A stretch of 64,000 bases of DNA, from NCBI GenBank assembly GCA_016784965.1, contig JADHTQ010000001.1:124001-188000 (forward strand). The letters are read 5' to 3'. The stretch comes from Bacteriovoracaceae bacterium. GTDB taxonomy: Bacteria > Bdellovibrionota > Bacteriovoracia > Bacteriovoracales > Bacteriovoracaceae. Below the pieces are notes generated by a model. That model had not been told where the DNA came from. It searched no databases and saw only the letters and a program-made list of their open reading frames with translations. Positions within the stretch are counted from its first letter, which is position 1; each line of letters starts with the position of its first letter. The position numbers and the translations under genes are program-made. Shown here one piece after another: positions 33,616-42,454 of the stretch.

Positions 33616-34425
33616 ATGAAAAAATCTTATAGGATGCTAATCCTTTTGAGTTGTTGGTTGTTGTTACTTTCGACTAACTCATTTTCTAATGTTGCAAAGC
33701 TCCCCCCGAAACCGTCAAAGGAAATACCCGCTGTATTTAAAGATCCACTCCTTGCTAAGCTTGGAAGAAAGTATTTGCAAGATTACACAACCAAAAAGGA
33801 GCTGATCGCTCTTAAAAAAGAAACTCTAGAGTTTAGTGGAAAGGCGGTTCCTGTCCTAATAGATGTTATGAAAAAAGCTATTTATCCCGATAAAAATCGT
33901 TGGATCGCAACCTTTTTATTGGGCCAAATTATGGGTAAAAAATCGGCGCCCTTTGTAGCTAAATTTTTAGAGCACCCAAACTGGATTATGAGAATGGCCA
34001 GTTTAAAAACCCTTTTAGCATTAAAAGAAAGACGTTTTGGCAAATTGTACTCAAATTTATTGAAAGATAATTCTTTGATTGTAAGAGAGCAGGCCCTAGA
34101 AAATGTTAATAAGCTAAAACTTGATAAATTTGCACCCAAAGTTTGGGCCATGCTTTATGATAAAAGAAATTATTATAAGGTTGGAAAAAGCAAGAGTAAA
34201 AAACGCTCTAATATTATTAAAAAAATCATCAAAGTAGTTGGTAACTTTAAGTTTAAAAAGGCCAAAGCACCATTTTATAAAATGATTCAAAAAAATGGTT
34301 ATTCCGATGTGTTTTTTGAGCTTGATTATGCGTTAAACAAAATCACTGGACGAGAATCACCTGATGGAAATATGGATATTAAAAGAAATTATTGGTCAAA
34401 ATTGGCCCAAAATATCAAAATCTAG
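33616..34425 (+). CDS. Secreted HEAT-repeat-like protein
   Basis: 269 residues with a signal peptide (MKKSYRMLILLSCWLLLLS to SFS). The mature part shows helical repeats of HEAT/PBS-lyase type: APFVAKFLEHPNWIMRMASLKTLL, KLYSNLLKDNSLIVREQALENV, APKVWAMLYDKRNYYK. Such solenoids bind partner proteins. Follows the Glu-Pro repeat gene by five bases, so co-transcribed; its stop overlaps the convergent lipoprotein gene by four bases. Partner unknown. Confidence 0.72.
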   Translation: MKKSYRMLILLSCWLLLLSTNSFSNVAKLPPKPSKEIPAVFKDPLLAKLGRKYLQDYTTKKELIALKKETLEFSGKAVPVLIDVMKKAIYPDKNRWIATFLLGQIMGKKSAPFVAKFLEHPNWIMRMASLKTLLALKERRFGKLYSNLLKDNSLIVREQALENVNKLKLDKFAPKVWAMLYDKRNYYKVGKSKSKKRSNIIKKIIKVVGNFKFKKAKAPFYKMIQKNGYSDVFFELDYALNKITGRESPDGNMDIKRNYWSKLAQNIKI

Positions 34426-35009
34426 AAATTCGACTCAAGTTGTTTACTCTTAACTTCTTCGATTACTTTTAACTTATTATCAATTGTTATAAGGCGCTCA
34501 ATTCGATAAAGAAGCGTTTTTTCAAAAATTCCATCAGTACGAATCTCTTTCCAACCTTGAAGAAAGTCATTTTCAACTAATTGCCGCTTAAAAATTGTAA
34601 CTTTACTTACCTCTTTTGCGGTCCTAAAACCCTTTGCAACATTCACGATAACTTTAAATTTTGCTGCCTTAACAGCATCCCTGCTGCCAAACGAGTCTGC
34701 AAAATTGAGCTCTAACGTATTATCTATCCACCTGGTTTTAATAACACCTGCTTCTTGATTTTGCAGTTCCAAATCATATTTTTGCATAACTTGTAAGACT
34801 GACTGCCAGGCTTGATCATAAGAGGATTTAAAAACTTTGGTAGGAATTTCAAACTCTTCAGTTATATGCTTAAATTCCTTATAAGAACTACAGGAGGTTA
34901 AAAGCGCAAAAAGTAGATAAAATAAGATGAATTTGTACGGTGATGATATTCCAAGCCTATCAAGTTGTTCAACAAAATATCTCAAGGGAGCAAATTCTTG
35001 TTTTTGCAT
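34422..35009 (-). CDS. Lipoprotein, possibly BamC/NlpB-like fold
   Basis: 195 residues from ATG 35009 with AAAGGA upstream. The n-region is long, about 25 residues, before the hydrophobic ILFYLLFALLTSC lipobox (Cys near 40). The mature domain begins with a helix-strand pattern (VFKSSYDQAWQSVLQVMQKYDLELQNQEAGVIKTRW) that resembles the repeated helix-grip fold of BamC-type lipoproteins, where a residual-domain strand with an Ile-x-Thr-x-Trp motif follows a helix. This resemblance is by pattern only. Confidence 0.6.
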   Translation of the reverse strand: MQKQEFAPLRYFVEQLDRLGISSPYKFILFYLLFALLTSCSSYKEFKHITEEFEIPTKVFKSSYDQAWQSVLQVMQKYDLELQNQEAGVIKTRWIDNTLELNFADSFGSRDAVKAAKFKVIVNVAKGFRTAKEVSKVTIFKRQLVENDFLQGWKEIRTDGIFEKTLLYRIERLITIDNKLKVIEEVKSKQLESNF

Positions 35010-35052
35010 AATTTCCTTTACCTATCTTGTTGAATTTTAACACGACTCGTGC

Positions 35053-35427
35053 TTAGCTACAAGTTATTGGATAGAGAATTTCATGTCCTTCAGAAGAGCG
35101 AATTGTCATATAATCATCAACTTCAGACAAATGATTGATGTTATCTATATGAATTGTGTACCTATTTCCCTCATAGGTGAAATATTTTGTAAATCCACTT
35201 CCAGTTCTTTTGGTTCTCATAGGCACAGCTGAAGCAATGGCACGCCCAGCTTTTTGTTCTGCCTGTATACTGTCTTCTTCGTAGTAAAACGTTACAGTTG
35301 ACTTGTTAACTGTAAAGGTTTTTTGCATTCTAGGTGTTGTACACTTTAAAGTCTTCCCAAAGACTAGAGTAGTTGGTACCCAGGCTATTAGTAAGGCTAA
35401 AATTAAACGTGTTATAAGTTTTTTCAT
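35053..35427 (-). CDS. Small secreted protein, unknown
   Basis: 124 residues from ATG 35427, preceded by GGGAG; the longer frame from 35532 has no ribosome binding site and is rejected. Signal peptide (MKKLITRLILALLIAWVPTTLVFG). The mature part has two Cys (KCTTPR and the C-terminal TCS), probably one disulfide, and beta-strand patterns. No family recognised. About 160 bases separate it from the cyclic-nucleotide-binding gene upstream. Confidence 0.65.
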   Translation of the reverse strand: MKKLITRLILALLIAWVPTTLVFGKTLKCTTPRMQKTFTVNKSTVTFYYEEDSIQAEQKAGRAIASAVPMRTKRTGSGFTKYFTYEGNRYTIHIDNINHLSEVDDYMTIRSSEGHEILYPITCS

Positions 35428-35585
35428 GACTCCCTCTCTTGCAGTCTGTTTTACTTTATATAATTGCAAGGTAAGTGCCACTTTTATAATTGTAATTTCG
35501 GGTAGATAAGGTAGTGACTTAAGCTTAAACAATTGACAGTGCTTATTTTTTATACACAGTATTTACTATTATAATGATATGACTT

Positions 35586-36059
35586 TTAGGCTGCCTCTTT
35601 ATATTTTTGAAGCTTATCACTCAAATCAGAGATGACTTGATTGGAGTTTTTTAGGCGTTTTGTAATAAGTCTTGTCACATTTAAGACCATCAGAGAAAAA
35701 ACATCGGGGTTTTTTTTATAAAAAGAATAGAAGTTTGCATATGTCATCACTAATATATCGGTATTTTTAACCGCAATTATATTTGCAGTCCTCTTGGTTT
35801 CATTAATTAAGACCAACTCTCCAAAGAAATCTCCCTTAGAAATTGTCGTGATGATTTGCGATGTTCCGGACTTATCAATTGTAATATTTGCAAGACCTGA
35901 AAGCACAACACAAATCTCGGTTCCTGTATCACCTTGTTTGATGATATAATCACCTGGCTTATATGAAGCTACATGACATGACTTAATAATTTCACTAATC
36001 TCGTCGTCATATAGTTCATAAAATAGTGGGCAGCCTTTAACAAGGTCAGTAGCAGGCAT
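35586..36059 (-). CDS. Stand-alone cyclic-nucleotide-binding domain protein
   Basis: 157 residues: one CRP-type cNMP-binding domain with nothing else. The phosphate-binding cassette is GDFFGELVLINETKRTAN, keeping the ribose-binding Glu and the phosphate-binding Arg, and YKPGDYIIKQGD with IVVLSGLANI-like strands completes the barrel. No DNA-binding or kinase domain, so the output must come through a partner. It is the last gene of a three-gene unit, five bases after the MotA-like gene. A role in gating that motor by cAMP or cGMP is inference. Confidence 0.88.
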   Translation of the reverse strand: MPATDLVKGCPLFYELYDDEISEIIKSCHVASYKPGDYIIKQGDTGTEICVVLSGLANITIDKSGTSQIITTISKGDFFGELVLINETKRTANIIAVKNTDILVMTYANFYSFYKKNPDVFSLMVLNVTRLITKRLKNSNQVISDLSDKLQKYKEAA

Positions 36060-36064
36060 AAGTT

Positions 36065-36994
36065 TTAAGCTCCCTTGGCCTTTTTCACCGAAGATTCATT
36101 AATTTTCTTAGTAGACAAAGTTCTAATCTTTTTTACTTCTTTTAATAAAACTGGCAGAATATCATTGATTCTTCTTTCCATGCTTTGCTCGCCATGAATA
36201 GATAACCATAGTAATTCAAAGCAATTAGATACCATCTTAAATGTTTTCTTTCGAAGCCCATTTACAGGTGCTAGAGTGTTTAAAAAAGTCATAATAAGTG
36301 AAAATAAAATACCAGCAATAGATGTTTTCATTGCATAGGTTACACTCATTACAAATTTTGTTAATAGTCCTCCTGCAGAATCTAGATTTTGAAAGTCCAT
36401 CTGGGCAATAGCCGGCAATGCCATACTGATGCCAATAAAGGTTCCAAAAATTCCCATAACAACAAAAACAGTTGGCAATACATCAATAAGCCTTGATATT
36501 GGACCAATGGGGAAAACACCCATTAATTTAGTCCACTCTTCATCACGCTCCAGTATCCTATTTGTGAGGTTTGTATAGTTGGGTGGAAACTTACTCTTAA
36601 AAGCCCCCATTTCTGACTTTATGGAATTTAGAAAACTCTTATCTCCTTTTACGTAATCTCGTAGGGTAACTATATTGTTTGTTCCCATAACACTTGATAA
36701 TTTTTTCATTTTTTTCGAAGTACCCCTACGCACATGTCTGGTAGGTAGTTTATCCAAGACCTGCTCAAGTATGTCCGACATAAAGCCTTCCACATCCTCA
36801 ACATCTACCTCTGAATTTTTATTTCCATCGACAGATAAAATTTTCTCCAGCTCAGTGGTAAAGGAAGCAAAGTATGCATCTACCTTTTTGCTTGAGCGAT
36901 ATGAGGCAAATCTAAAAACAAGTCCTACTACTAACAAAACACTCATAATCTCAATAAGGTAGCTAGAACAAATAGTAAATACTAAGTCAATCAC
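36065..36994 (-). CDS. MotA/TolQ/ExbB-family motor protein
   Basis: 309 residues, GTG start with GGAG six bases before. One N-terminal helix (about 10-30), a soluble region of some 140 residues, then the paired helices VLPTVFVVMGIFGTFIGISMAL and TYAMKTSIAGILFSLIMTFL typical of MotA/TolQ/ExbB (Gly-Thr-hydrophobic-Gly and Lys-Thr-Ser positions), and a C-terminal cytoplasmic tail. Its partner, the MotB-like gene, lies three bases upstream. Similar in pairing to ZorA of Zorya, but without the long tail of ZorA. Confidence 0.87.
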   Translation of the reverse strand: MIDLVFTICSSYLIEIMSVLLVVGLVFRFASYRSSKKVDAYFASFTTELEKILSVDGNKNSEVDVEDVEGFMSDILEQVLDKLPTRHVRRGTSKKMKKLSSVMGTNNIVTLRDYVKGDKSFLNSIKSEMGAFKSKFPPNYTNLTNRILERDEEWTKLMGVFPIGPISRLIDVLPTVFVVMGIFGTFIGISMALPAIAQMDFQNLDSAGGLLTKFVMSVTYAMKTSIAGILFSLIMTFLNTLAPVNGLRKKTFKMVSNCFELLWLSIHGEQSMERRINDILPVLLKEVKKIRTLSTKKINESSVKKAKGA

Positions 36995-36997
36995 GGT

Positions 36998-39331
36998 TTA
37001 CTCCTTTTGGAGAACATCTAATTGTTTTAAAACATCAGGATTATCTTTTAAAGTAAAACTAATTTCAACACGTCTGGATAGCTTACAATCGAAATTCCCA
37101 CAGTAAAAGGTATCACTCTCTTTAAATACTTCAGAAGCAGGTGTACGATCAATAGGTCTTGAGAAACTTTTACCTATAGCTGAGACCTTTTTTCTTAGTT
37201 CAGTTCTGTGTGGAAAATGACCAAAGTTTTCTGCAAATATATATTTTACAATTGAGTTGGCCCTTCTCATGCTTAAATCAAGATTGTAGTTGTAAGCATC
37301 TTGGTGATTTTTATCAAATGGATCAACATACTTGCCTTGGTGTCTAGGACTTGCGTGCCCAATAATGTTAATATTGGTAATCTGATCCCGGATACCTTGA
37401 TCTTTTAAAAGTTCATTGGCATATAGTGGAATCAGCTCTTTAAGGCCGACTTTTGCAAACTTTGTAAGTTTGGCACTATCTCTATCAAATAAAAAGGCAT
37501 CGTCCATTTGTAAAATCACATTCCCAGTTACTGGATCTACTTTCGCTTTTAAATTTGCCTTCTCTAGTGCCTTAGCAATTCTACTTCCTATTTGAGACCT
37601 TAAGTTTGCTTTAACACTTGCAATCCCTCTAGTAACATCACCTAAGTATTTTTCAATCTTTTTATTTTTACTCTTTAGCTTTTTGCTATCTTTTTTACAG
37701 GCATTGAATTTTTTAACGATTACATTGTTACGCTTCACTAGAGTTTTATTTTTGCCTTTAAGATCACCCAAGATACTCGCTAGCTTATTTTTACTTTTAA
37801 TTTTACCTCTAAGGTCCATTTGCTCTTTTTGTAATCCAGCAATGAAACCTTCTTTACCTTCAATTTTATCTTTCAATGTTGCCATAGCATCTTTTAGATC
37901 TTTATTGTTCCTATTTAAGTAGGAAAGTTCACTGTTTAACCCATTGATTTTATTGGCCAAATCATTTTTCTTATCTGACATAGATGCAATTGTTGATTTA
38001 TATCCTTTTAAGCGATCTTTTAACCCCTTCATTCTGCCGCTTAAGTTTTTAACCTTTGCGTTTAGATTATCCTTCTCATTTGAAAGTGATCCAACTTTTG
38101 TTTCTAGACCCTGTACTTTTTCCATAAGTGCAGTTTTTTCATTTTTAGCATTACGAATATCATTTTTGAATCTCCCAATCTTACCTGTAAGTTTGGCATG
38201 ATCCATTTGTGATTTACTCAACCTCTCTTTTAACCCATCGCTAGAATCTTTAAAACGTTTGATCTCCTCTGTCTGCTTGGCAATAACATTAAGTAGAGAT
38301 TCGCTCTTTCTTTCTATGTCTTTGTTTTTTGCTACATGATCACTTATGGTTTTTTGTAGTTTTTCGATCACAGTCTGTTTTTGCCGTTTTGCATTTTCAA
38401 CATCTTTAATCTGTGTTTTTACTTTTAAAAAATCCTCATCGCGTCTAGCAACTTTTTTTGCAAATTCTTCTTGTTGACTTTTCAACTTATTTTGATGCTC
38501 AACAACTTTATTTCTGTGATCCTCATTTGTCCTTTTAAGTTTTTCTTCCAGCGCCTTAGTCTTTATAGTGAGAGCATTTTTAATTTGTGAAATTTTATTA
38601 AGTGTCTTTATTTTTTGCTCAACCTCTTCAACTTTCGCAGCAAGAGCATCTGTTACTTTTTTAAGCTCCAAGTTTTTTAACTCTTCAAGCTCTTTTATCT
38701 TCTCTTGATTCAACTTTTTTAACTTATTCAAAGCAATAGAGTTTGCCGTGATAGTTTTTAAATGTTCTCTATTTGCATTTTTTGTAGCAAGCTCTTTTGC
38801 TGCAATTGTTTGTTTATAAATCTCCTCTAACCTCTTGGCTTTTGCATTTTTCTCAATTTCTAATTGCTCATGAACTTGTTTAATATCCTCAATCTCTAAT
38901 TCTTTGGTGGCAATAGTGTGTTCATGTTCCTTGTTCTTTTGTTTTAATATAGCAAGCTGTGCTTCCTTTACCCCTTGATCTTTTAAAATATGGTGGATGT
39001 TATTTTTCTGATTATGTAGTTTTTCTGAAAGTGATTTTAAATCTTCCAACTTTGATGTAATAGTCTCGCTAACTTTTTCAATTTCATTTATGGATTTTTT
39101 TAACTTCTTTTTTACCAATTCATTTTTCTTGACTACCTTTTTTGGAGTTTGCCCTACGAGCATTTTCTTCTGCTCTTCTACTCTTTTTACAGAAGAGGCC
39201 ATTTTAACGCCTGACTGCAACAGAGCAAAGATAAACATCACAAGAAATATAATGGCCATCGTAGTGAACATATCACTGTACGAAGTCCATACACTCCCAC
39301 TGTCTTTTGGTTCATCACTATCATCATTCAT
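36998..39331 (-). CDS. MotB/OmpA-like stator protein with very long coiled coil
   Basis: 777 residues from ATG 39331, with TGGTGA upstream. The N terminus WTSYSDMFTTMAIIFLVMF aligns with MotB around its ion-binding Asp; here D20. After the helix (18-42) comes about 550 residues of nearly unbroken Lys/Glu/Leu-rich coiled coil (about 70-620), then an OmpA-like peptidoglycan-binding domain (about 640-760) with NIIGHASPR, LDLSMRRANSIV and the SRRVEI end. Both anchoring and ion-carrying features are intact. MotB proteins normally have only about 60 residues between helix and OmpA domain. First gene of the unit with the MotA-like and cNMP-binding genes. Confidence 0.87.
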   Translation of the reverse strand: MNDDSDEPKDSGSVWTSYSDMFTTMAIIFLVMFIFALLQSGVKMASSVKRVEEQKKMLVGQTPKKVVKKNELVKKKLKKSINEIEKVSETITSKLEDLKSLSEKLHNQKNNIHHILKDQGVKEAQLAILKQKNKEHEHTIATKELEIEDIKQVHEQLEIEKNAKAKRLEEIYKQTIAAKELATKNANREHLKTITANSIALNKLKKLNQEKIKELEELKNLELKKVTDALAAKVEEVEQKIKTLNKISQIKNALTIKTKALEEKLKRTNEDHRNKVVEHQNKLKSQQEEFAKKVARRDEDFLKVKTQIKDVENAKRQKQTVIEKLQKTISDHVAKNKDIERKSESLLNVIAKQTEEIKRFKDSSDGLKERLSKSQMDHAKLTGKIGRFKNDIRNAKNEKTALMEKVQGLETKVGSLSNEKDNLNAKVKNLSGRMKGLKDRLKGYKSTIASMSDKKNDLANKINGLNSELSYLNRNNKDLKDAMATLKDKIEGKEGFIAGLQKEQMDLRGKIKSKNKLASILGDLKGKNKTLVKRNNVIVKKFNACKKDSKKLKSKNKKIEKYLGDVTRGIASVKANLRSQIGSRIAKALEKANLKAKVDPVTGNVILQMDDAFLFDRDSAKLTKFAKVGLKELIPLYANELLKDQGIRDQITNINIIGHASPRHQGKYVDPFDKNHQDAYNYNLDLSMRRANSIVKYIFAENFGHFPHRTELRKKVSAIGKSFSRPIDRTPASEVFKESDTFYCGNFDCKLSRRVEISFTLKDNPDVLKQLDVLQKE

Positions 39332-39591
39332 AAATTCACCACGTAAGTTATAAAAATATCCACACCTAACTGCCAAGCTTTTCGTCATACAAACTATAAA
39401 ATTTAGTTAATAGTTAAAAAAAATGTCCGACTATAGTATTTCTAAACACTTGCGTGACACGTTGCGTCACCAACGCCTTTAATATCTTAAAAATTTAATG
39501 GCCAACAAAGGACGGTACTCAGGCCAATAAAAGATCCATCTCCAATCTGGCCCGAACTGAACAACTGCAACTGCAACCGTTCCCGTTTCTG

Positions 39592-40053
39592 CTACTTATG
39601 ATACGGATGCAGTTGCCTAATACTATAAGCCCTATAAAGTTGCTCGACCAAGATAATGCGAGCAAGTTGATGGGGAAAAGTCAATTTAGATAAAGAGAGG
39701 CGACTGTGGGCCATATCTAATACTTTTTTTCCATGCCCTAGTGCCCCGCCGAGAATAAAAAACAAGCACGAATTGCTTTTTTCAGTAAGCTCATAAAACC
39801 ACTGGGAAAATTCTATGCTATCATAAGTACGCCCAACCTCTTCTAGTGTAACGATATAGGGGGTATTTCCTTTAGTGATATCTTTGATTTTTTTAATTAC
39901 TAACTCTGCCTCAGCTTCTTTATTGTTACTAATGGCCTTGAGTTCAATGATGTGAATTTTAGGAAGTGATATCCGTTTTAAATAATCTACTTCTAAAGCA
40001 GATAAATTTTGGTCTTTAAGTCGTCCAATAGCAATTATGTAGAGTTCGCTCAT
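39592..40053 (-). CDS. rlmH: 23S rRNA (pseudouridine(1915)-N(3))-methyltransferase RlmH
   Basis: 153 residues, a SPOUT methyltransferase that acts on the assembled ribosome at helix 69. Landmarks: the knot motif FFILGGALGHGKKVL, LSLSKLTFPHQLARIILVEQLYRAYSI, and the C-terminal HPYHK that is nearly invariant. Three bases downstream of rsfS; obg, rsfS and rlmH form a ribosome-assembly operon. Confidence 0.95.
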   Translation of the reverse strand: MSELYIIAIGRLKDQNLSALEVDYLKRISLPKIHIIELKAISNNKEAEAELVIKKIKDITKGNTPYIVTLEEVGRTYDSIEFSQWFYELTEKSNSCLFFILGGALGHGKKVLDMAHSRLSLSKLTFPHQLARIILVEQLYRAYSIRQLHPYHK

Positions 40054-40056
40054 GGA

Positions 40057-40533
40057 TCAAAAATAGTGTTTTTGAGATTCTTCTTTACTATTAGAAGAGT
40101 GCATTTTATCGCTCGGTGGAAAGTAGTAAGAATCAGGGATTGAAATTGTACCTGCCTCTCTCCATAGATCGTCTAGGTTATAAAAATCTCTAGAGCTTTC
40201 TAAAAAGATGTGAATAATGATGTCTCCTAAATCCAAGAGTATCCAATCTGCTTCCTCTACTCCCTCAGTAGAAATTGTCTTGAGTCCTTGCAGCTTCAGA
40301 TTGAACAGAAGTTCATCTGCCATTGCACGTGCTAAAGTCGTATTGCTTGCAGATGCCAAGATAAAATAATCTGATAAAGAGCTTTTACCCTTAACATCCA
40401 ATATTTTTAAATTTATACCCTTCATGTTGCCCAAAAGCCAGGCACTGGCCATTGCAAAATTCAGTGGAAATATATATTCCTTGTTTTGAACAATTTTTTT
40501 TATTTCCTGCCTAACATAGTCATCATTACCCAT
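40057..40533 (-). CDS. rsfS: Ribosomal silencing factor RsfS
   Basis: 158 residues. It binds uL14 and blocks subunit joining in starvation. Motifs: LKILDVKGKSSLSDYFILASASN, MADELLFNL, EGVEEADWILLDLGDIIIHIF and RDFYNLDDLW. The N terminus is extended by some 15 residues compared with typical members. Its position between obg and rlmH is the conserved arrangement. Confidence 0.95.
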   Translation of the reverse strand: MGNDDYVRQEIKKIVQNKEYIFPLNFAMASAWLLGNMKGINLKILDVKGKSSLSDYFILASASNTTLARAMADELLFNLKLQGLKTISTEGVEEADWILLDLGDIIIHIFLESSRDFYNLDDLWREAGTISIPDSYYFPPSDKMHSSNSKEESQKHYF

Positions 40534-40556
40534 AATGGACCTCTTGATAATATCAG

Positions 40557-41591
<1,035 letters not shown>

Positions 41592-41596
41592 TCAAT

Positions 41597-41631
41597 GAAA
41601 AAAGGGGAACTAACAATAGCTCCCCTTTTTT
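41597..41631 (-). terminator. Rho-independent terminator between rpmA and obgE
   Basis: GGGGA and TCCCC pair around an 11- to 12-base loop, flanked by A6 and T6, so it works in both directions. On the minus strand it follows rpmA and precedes obgE, so obgE either has read-through transcription or its own start. Confidence 0.8.
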
Positions 41632-41663
41632 GAAATTACTTGTTATAAAACAAACAAAAAATA

Positions 41664-41915
41664 TTACTTCACAACAGATATTATTTTTTTCGTTTTATTG
41701 TAATAAGAAAACTCTACCTTGCCATCAGTAACGGCAAAAAGTGTAAAATCTTTTCCCATCTTTACACCTTTACCCGGATGAAATTTACTACCACATTGGC
41801 GAACAATTATATTTCCAGCTATAACTTGCTCTCCACCATATTTTTTCACCCCGTACATATTTGGATTCGAATCACGTCCGTTACTCGTCGAACCACCGGC
41901 CTTTTTATGTGCCAT
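41664..41915 (-). CDS. rpmA: 50S ribosomal protein L27
   Basis: 83 residues beginning [18 protein letters not shown], the form without an N-terminal cleaved extension. The N-terminal tail reaches the peptidyl transferase centre. GVKKYGGE and [13 protein letters not shown] are conserved. Follows rplU by 25 bases. Confidence 0.97.
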   Translation of the reverse strand: MAHKKAGGSTSNGRDSNPNMYGVKKYGGEQVIAGNIIVRQCGSKFHPGKGVKMGKDFTLFAVTDGKVEFSYYNKTKKIISVVK

Positions 41916-41940
41916 ATTTTACTCCTTAAAAAGTCATATC

Positions 41941-42306
41941 TTATTTTAAAAACTTTACTGCTGCCTTTGATTCTGGATCAATTGCTGCATTATTGCCTTT
42001 ACCATCATTGATCTCAGTGATCAATAATGCTGTATAGTTTTGCCTGTGGCCCTTTTTAACAGTTCTGTGACCTGGCTTTCTCTTAAAAACAATTAGCTTT
42101 CTTTCCTTGGCATGCTTTAGTACTTTGGCAGTAACTTTAGCACCTTCAACGGAAGGAAGACCCACTTGGATATTCTCACCACCGATAAACAAAACTTTAT
42201 CAAATTCTACCATTGTGCCGGCCTCATCCGCCAGCTTTTCAACATCAATAAGGTCTCCGGGACAGACACGATATTGATGTCCTGAAATCTCAACTACGCC
42301 GTACAT
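41941..42306 (-). CDS. rplU: 50S ribosomal protein L21
   Basis: 121 residues from ATG 42306, where AAGGAG is correctly placed; the ATG at 42324 lies before this site. MYGVVEISGHQYRVCPGDLIDVEKL and KRKPGHRTVKKGHRQ are the family motifs. It is about 18 residues longer than usual at the C terminus, with an acidic/Lys tail (PESKAAVKFLK). Heads the rplU-rpmA unit. Confidence 0.96.
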   Translation of the reverse strand: MYGVVEISGHQYRVCPGDLIDVEKLADEAGTMVEFDKVLFIGGENIQVGLPSVEGAKVTAKVLKHAKERKLIVFKRKPGHRTVKKGHRQNYTALLITEINDGKGNNAAIDPESKAAVKFLK

Positions 42307-42411
42307 GTTTAACTCCTTGGGCATGAGACAAGTTAGGGAGGTCTTACAACATAAAGACTCTTTAATTAAAGTATCCCTAGACTTAGTCTATTACTACTAC
42401 GGAACTTATGA

Positions 42412-42440
42412 TTATTATTATTAATTCAGCTTCCTGTCAA
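42412..42440 (-). promoter_or_regulatory. Promoter of rplU-rpmA and its leader
   Basis: On the minus strand, TTGACA (42440-42435) and TAATAA (42417-42412), 17 bases apart, just past the end of the upstream helicase gene. The roughly 100-base leader contains a perfect palindrome, TAGACTTAGTCTA (42378-42390), which could serve in autogenous control by L21. Confidence 0.65.
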
Positions 42441-42454
42441 GTCTTTGGCAGAAT

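Noticed and set aside
35586-39331. Calling the three-gene motor unit a Zorya defence system
   Set aside because: The motor pair is similar in kind, but ZorA's long tail and ZorC/ZorD/ZorE are missing, and the coiled coil is in the MotB-like protein instead.
39332-39591. RNA gene or small protein in the 260-base gap after rlmH
   Set aside because: Only a short GTGAC/GTCAC pairing is visible; no tRNA, terminator or frame with a ribosome binding site was found.
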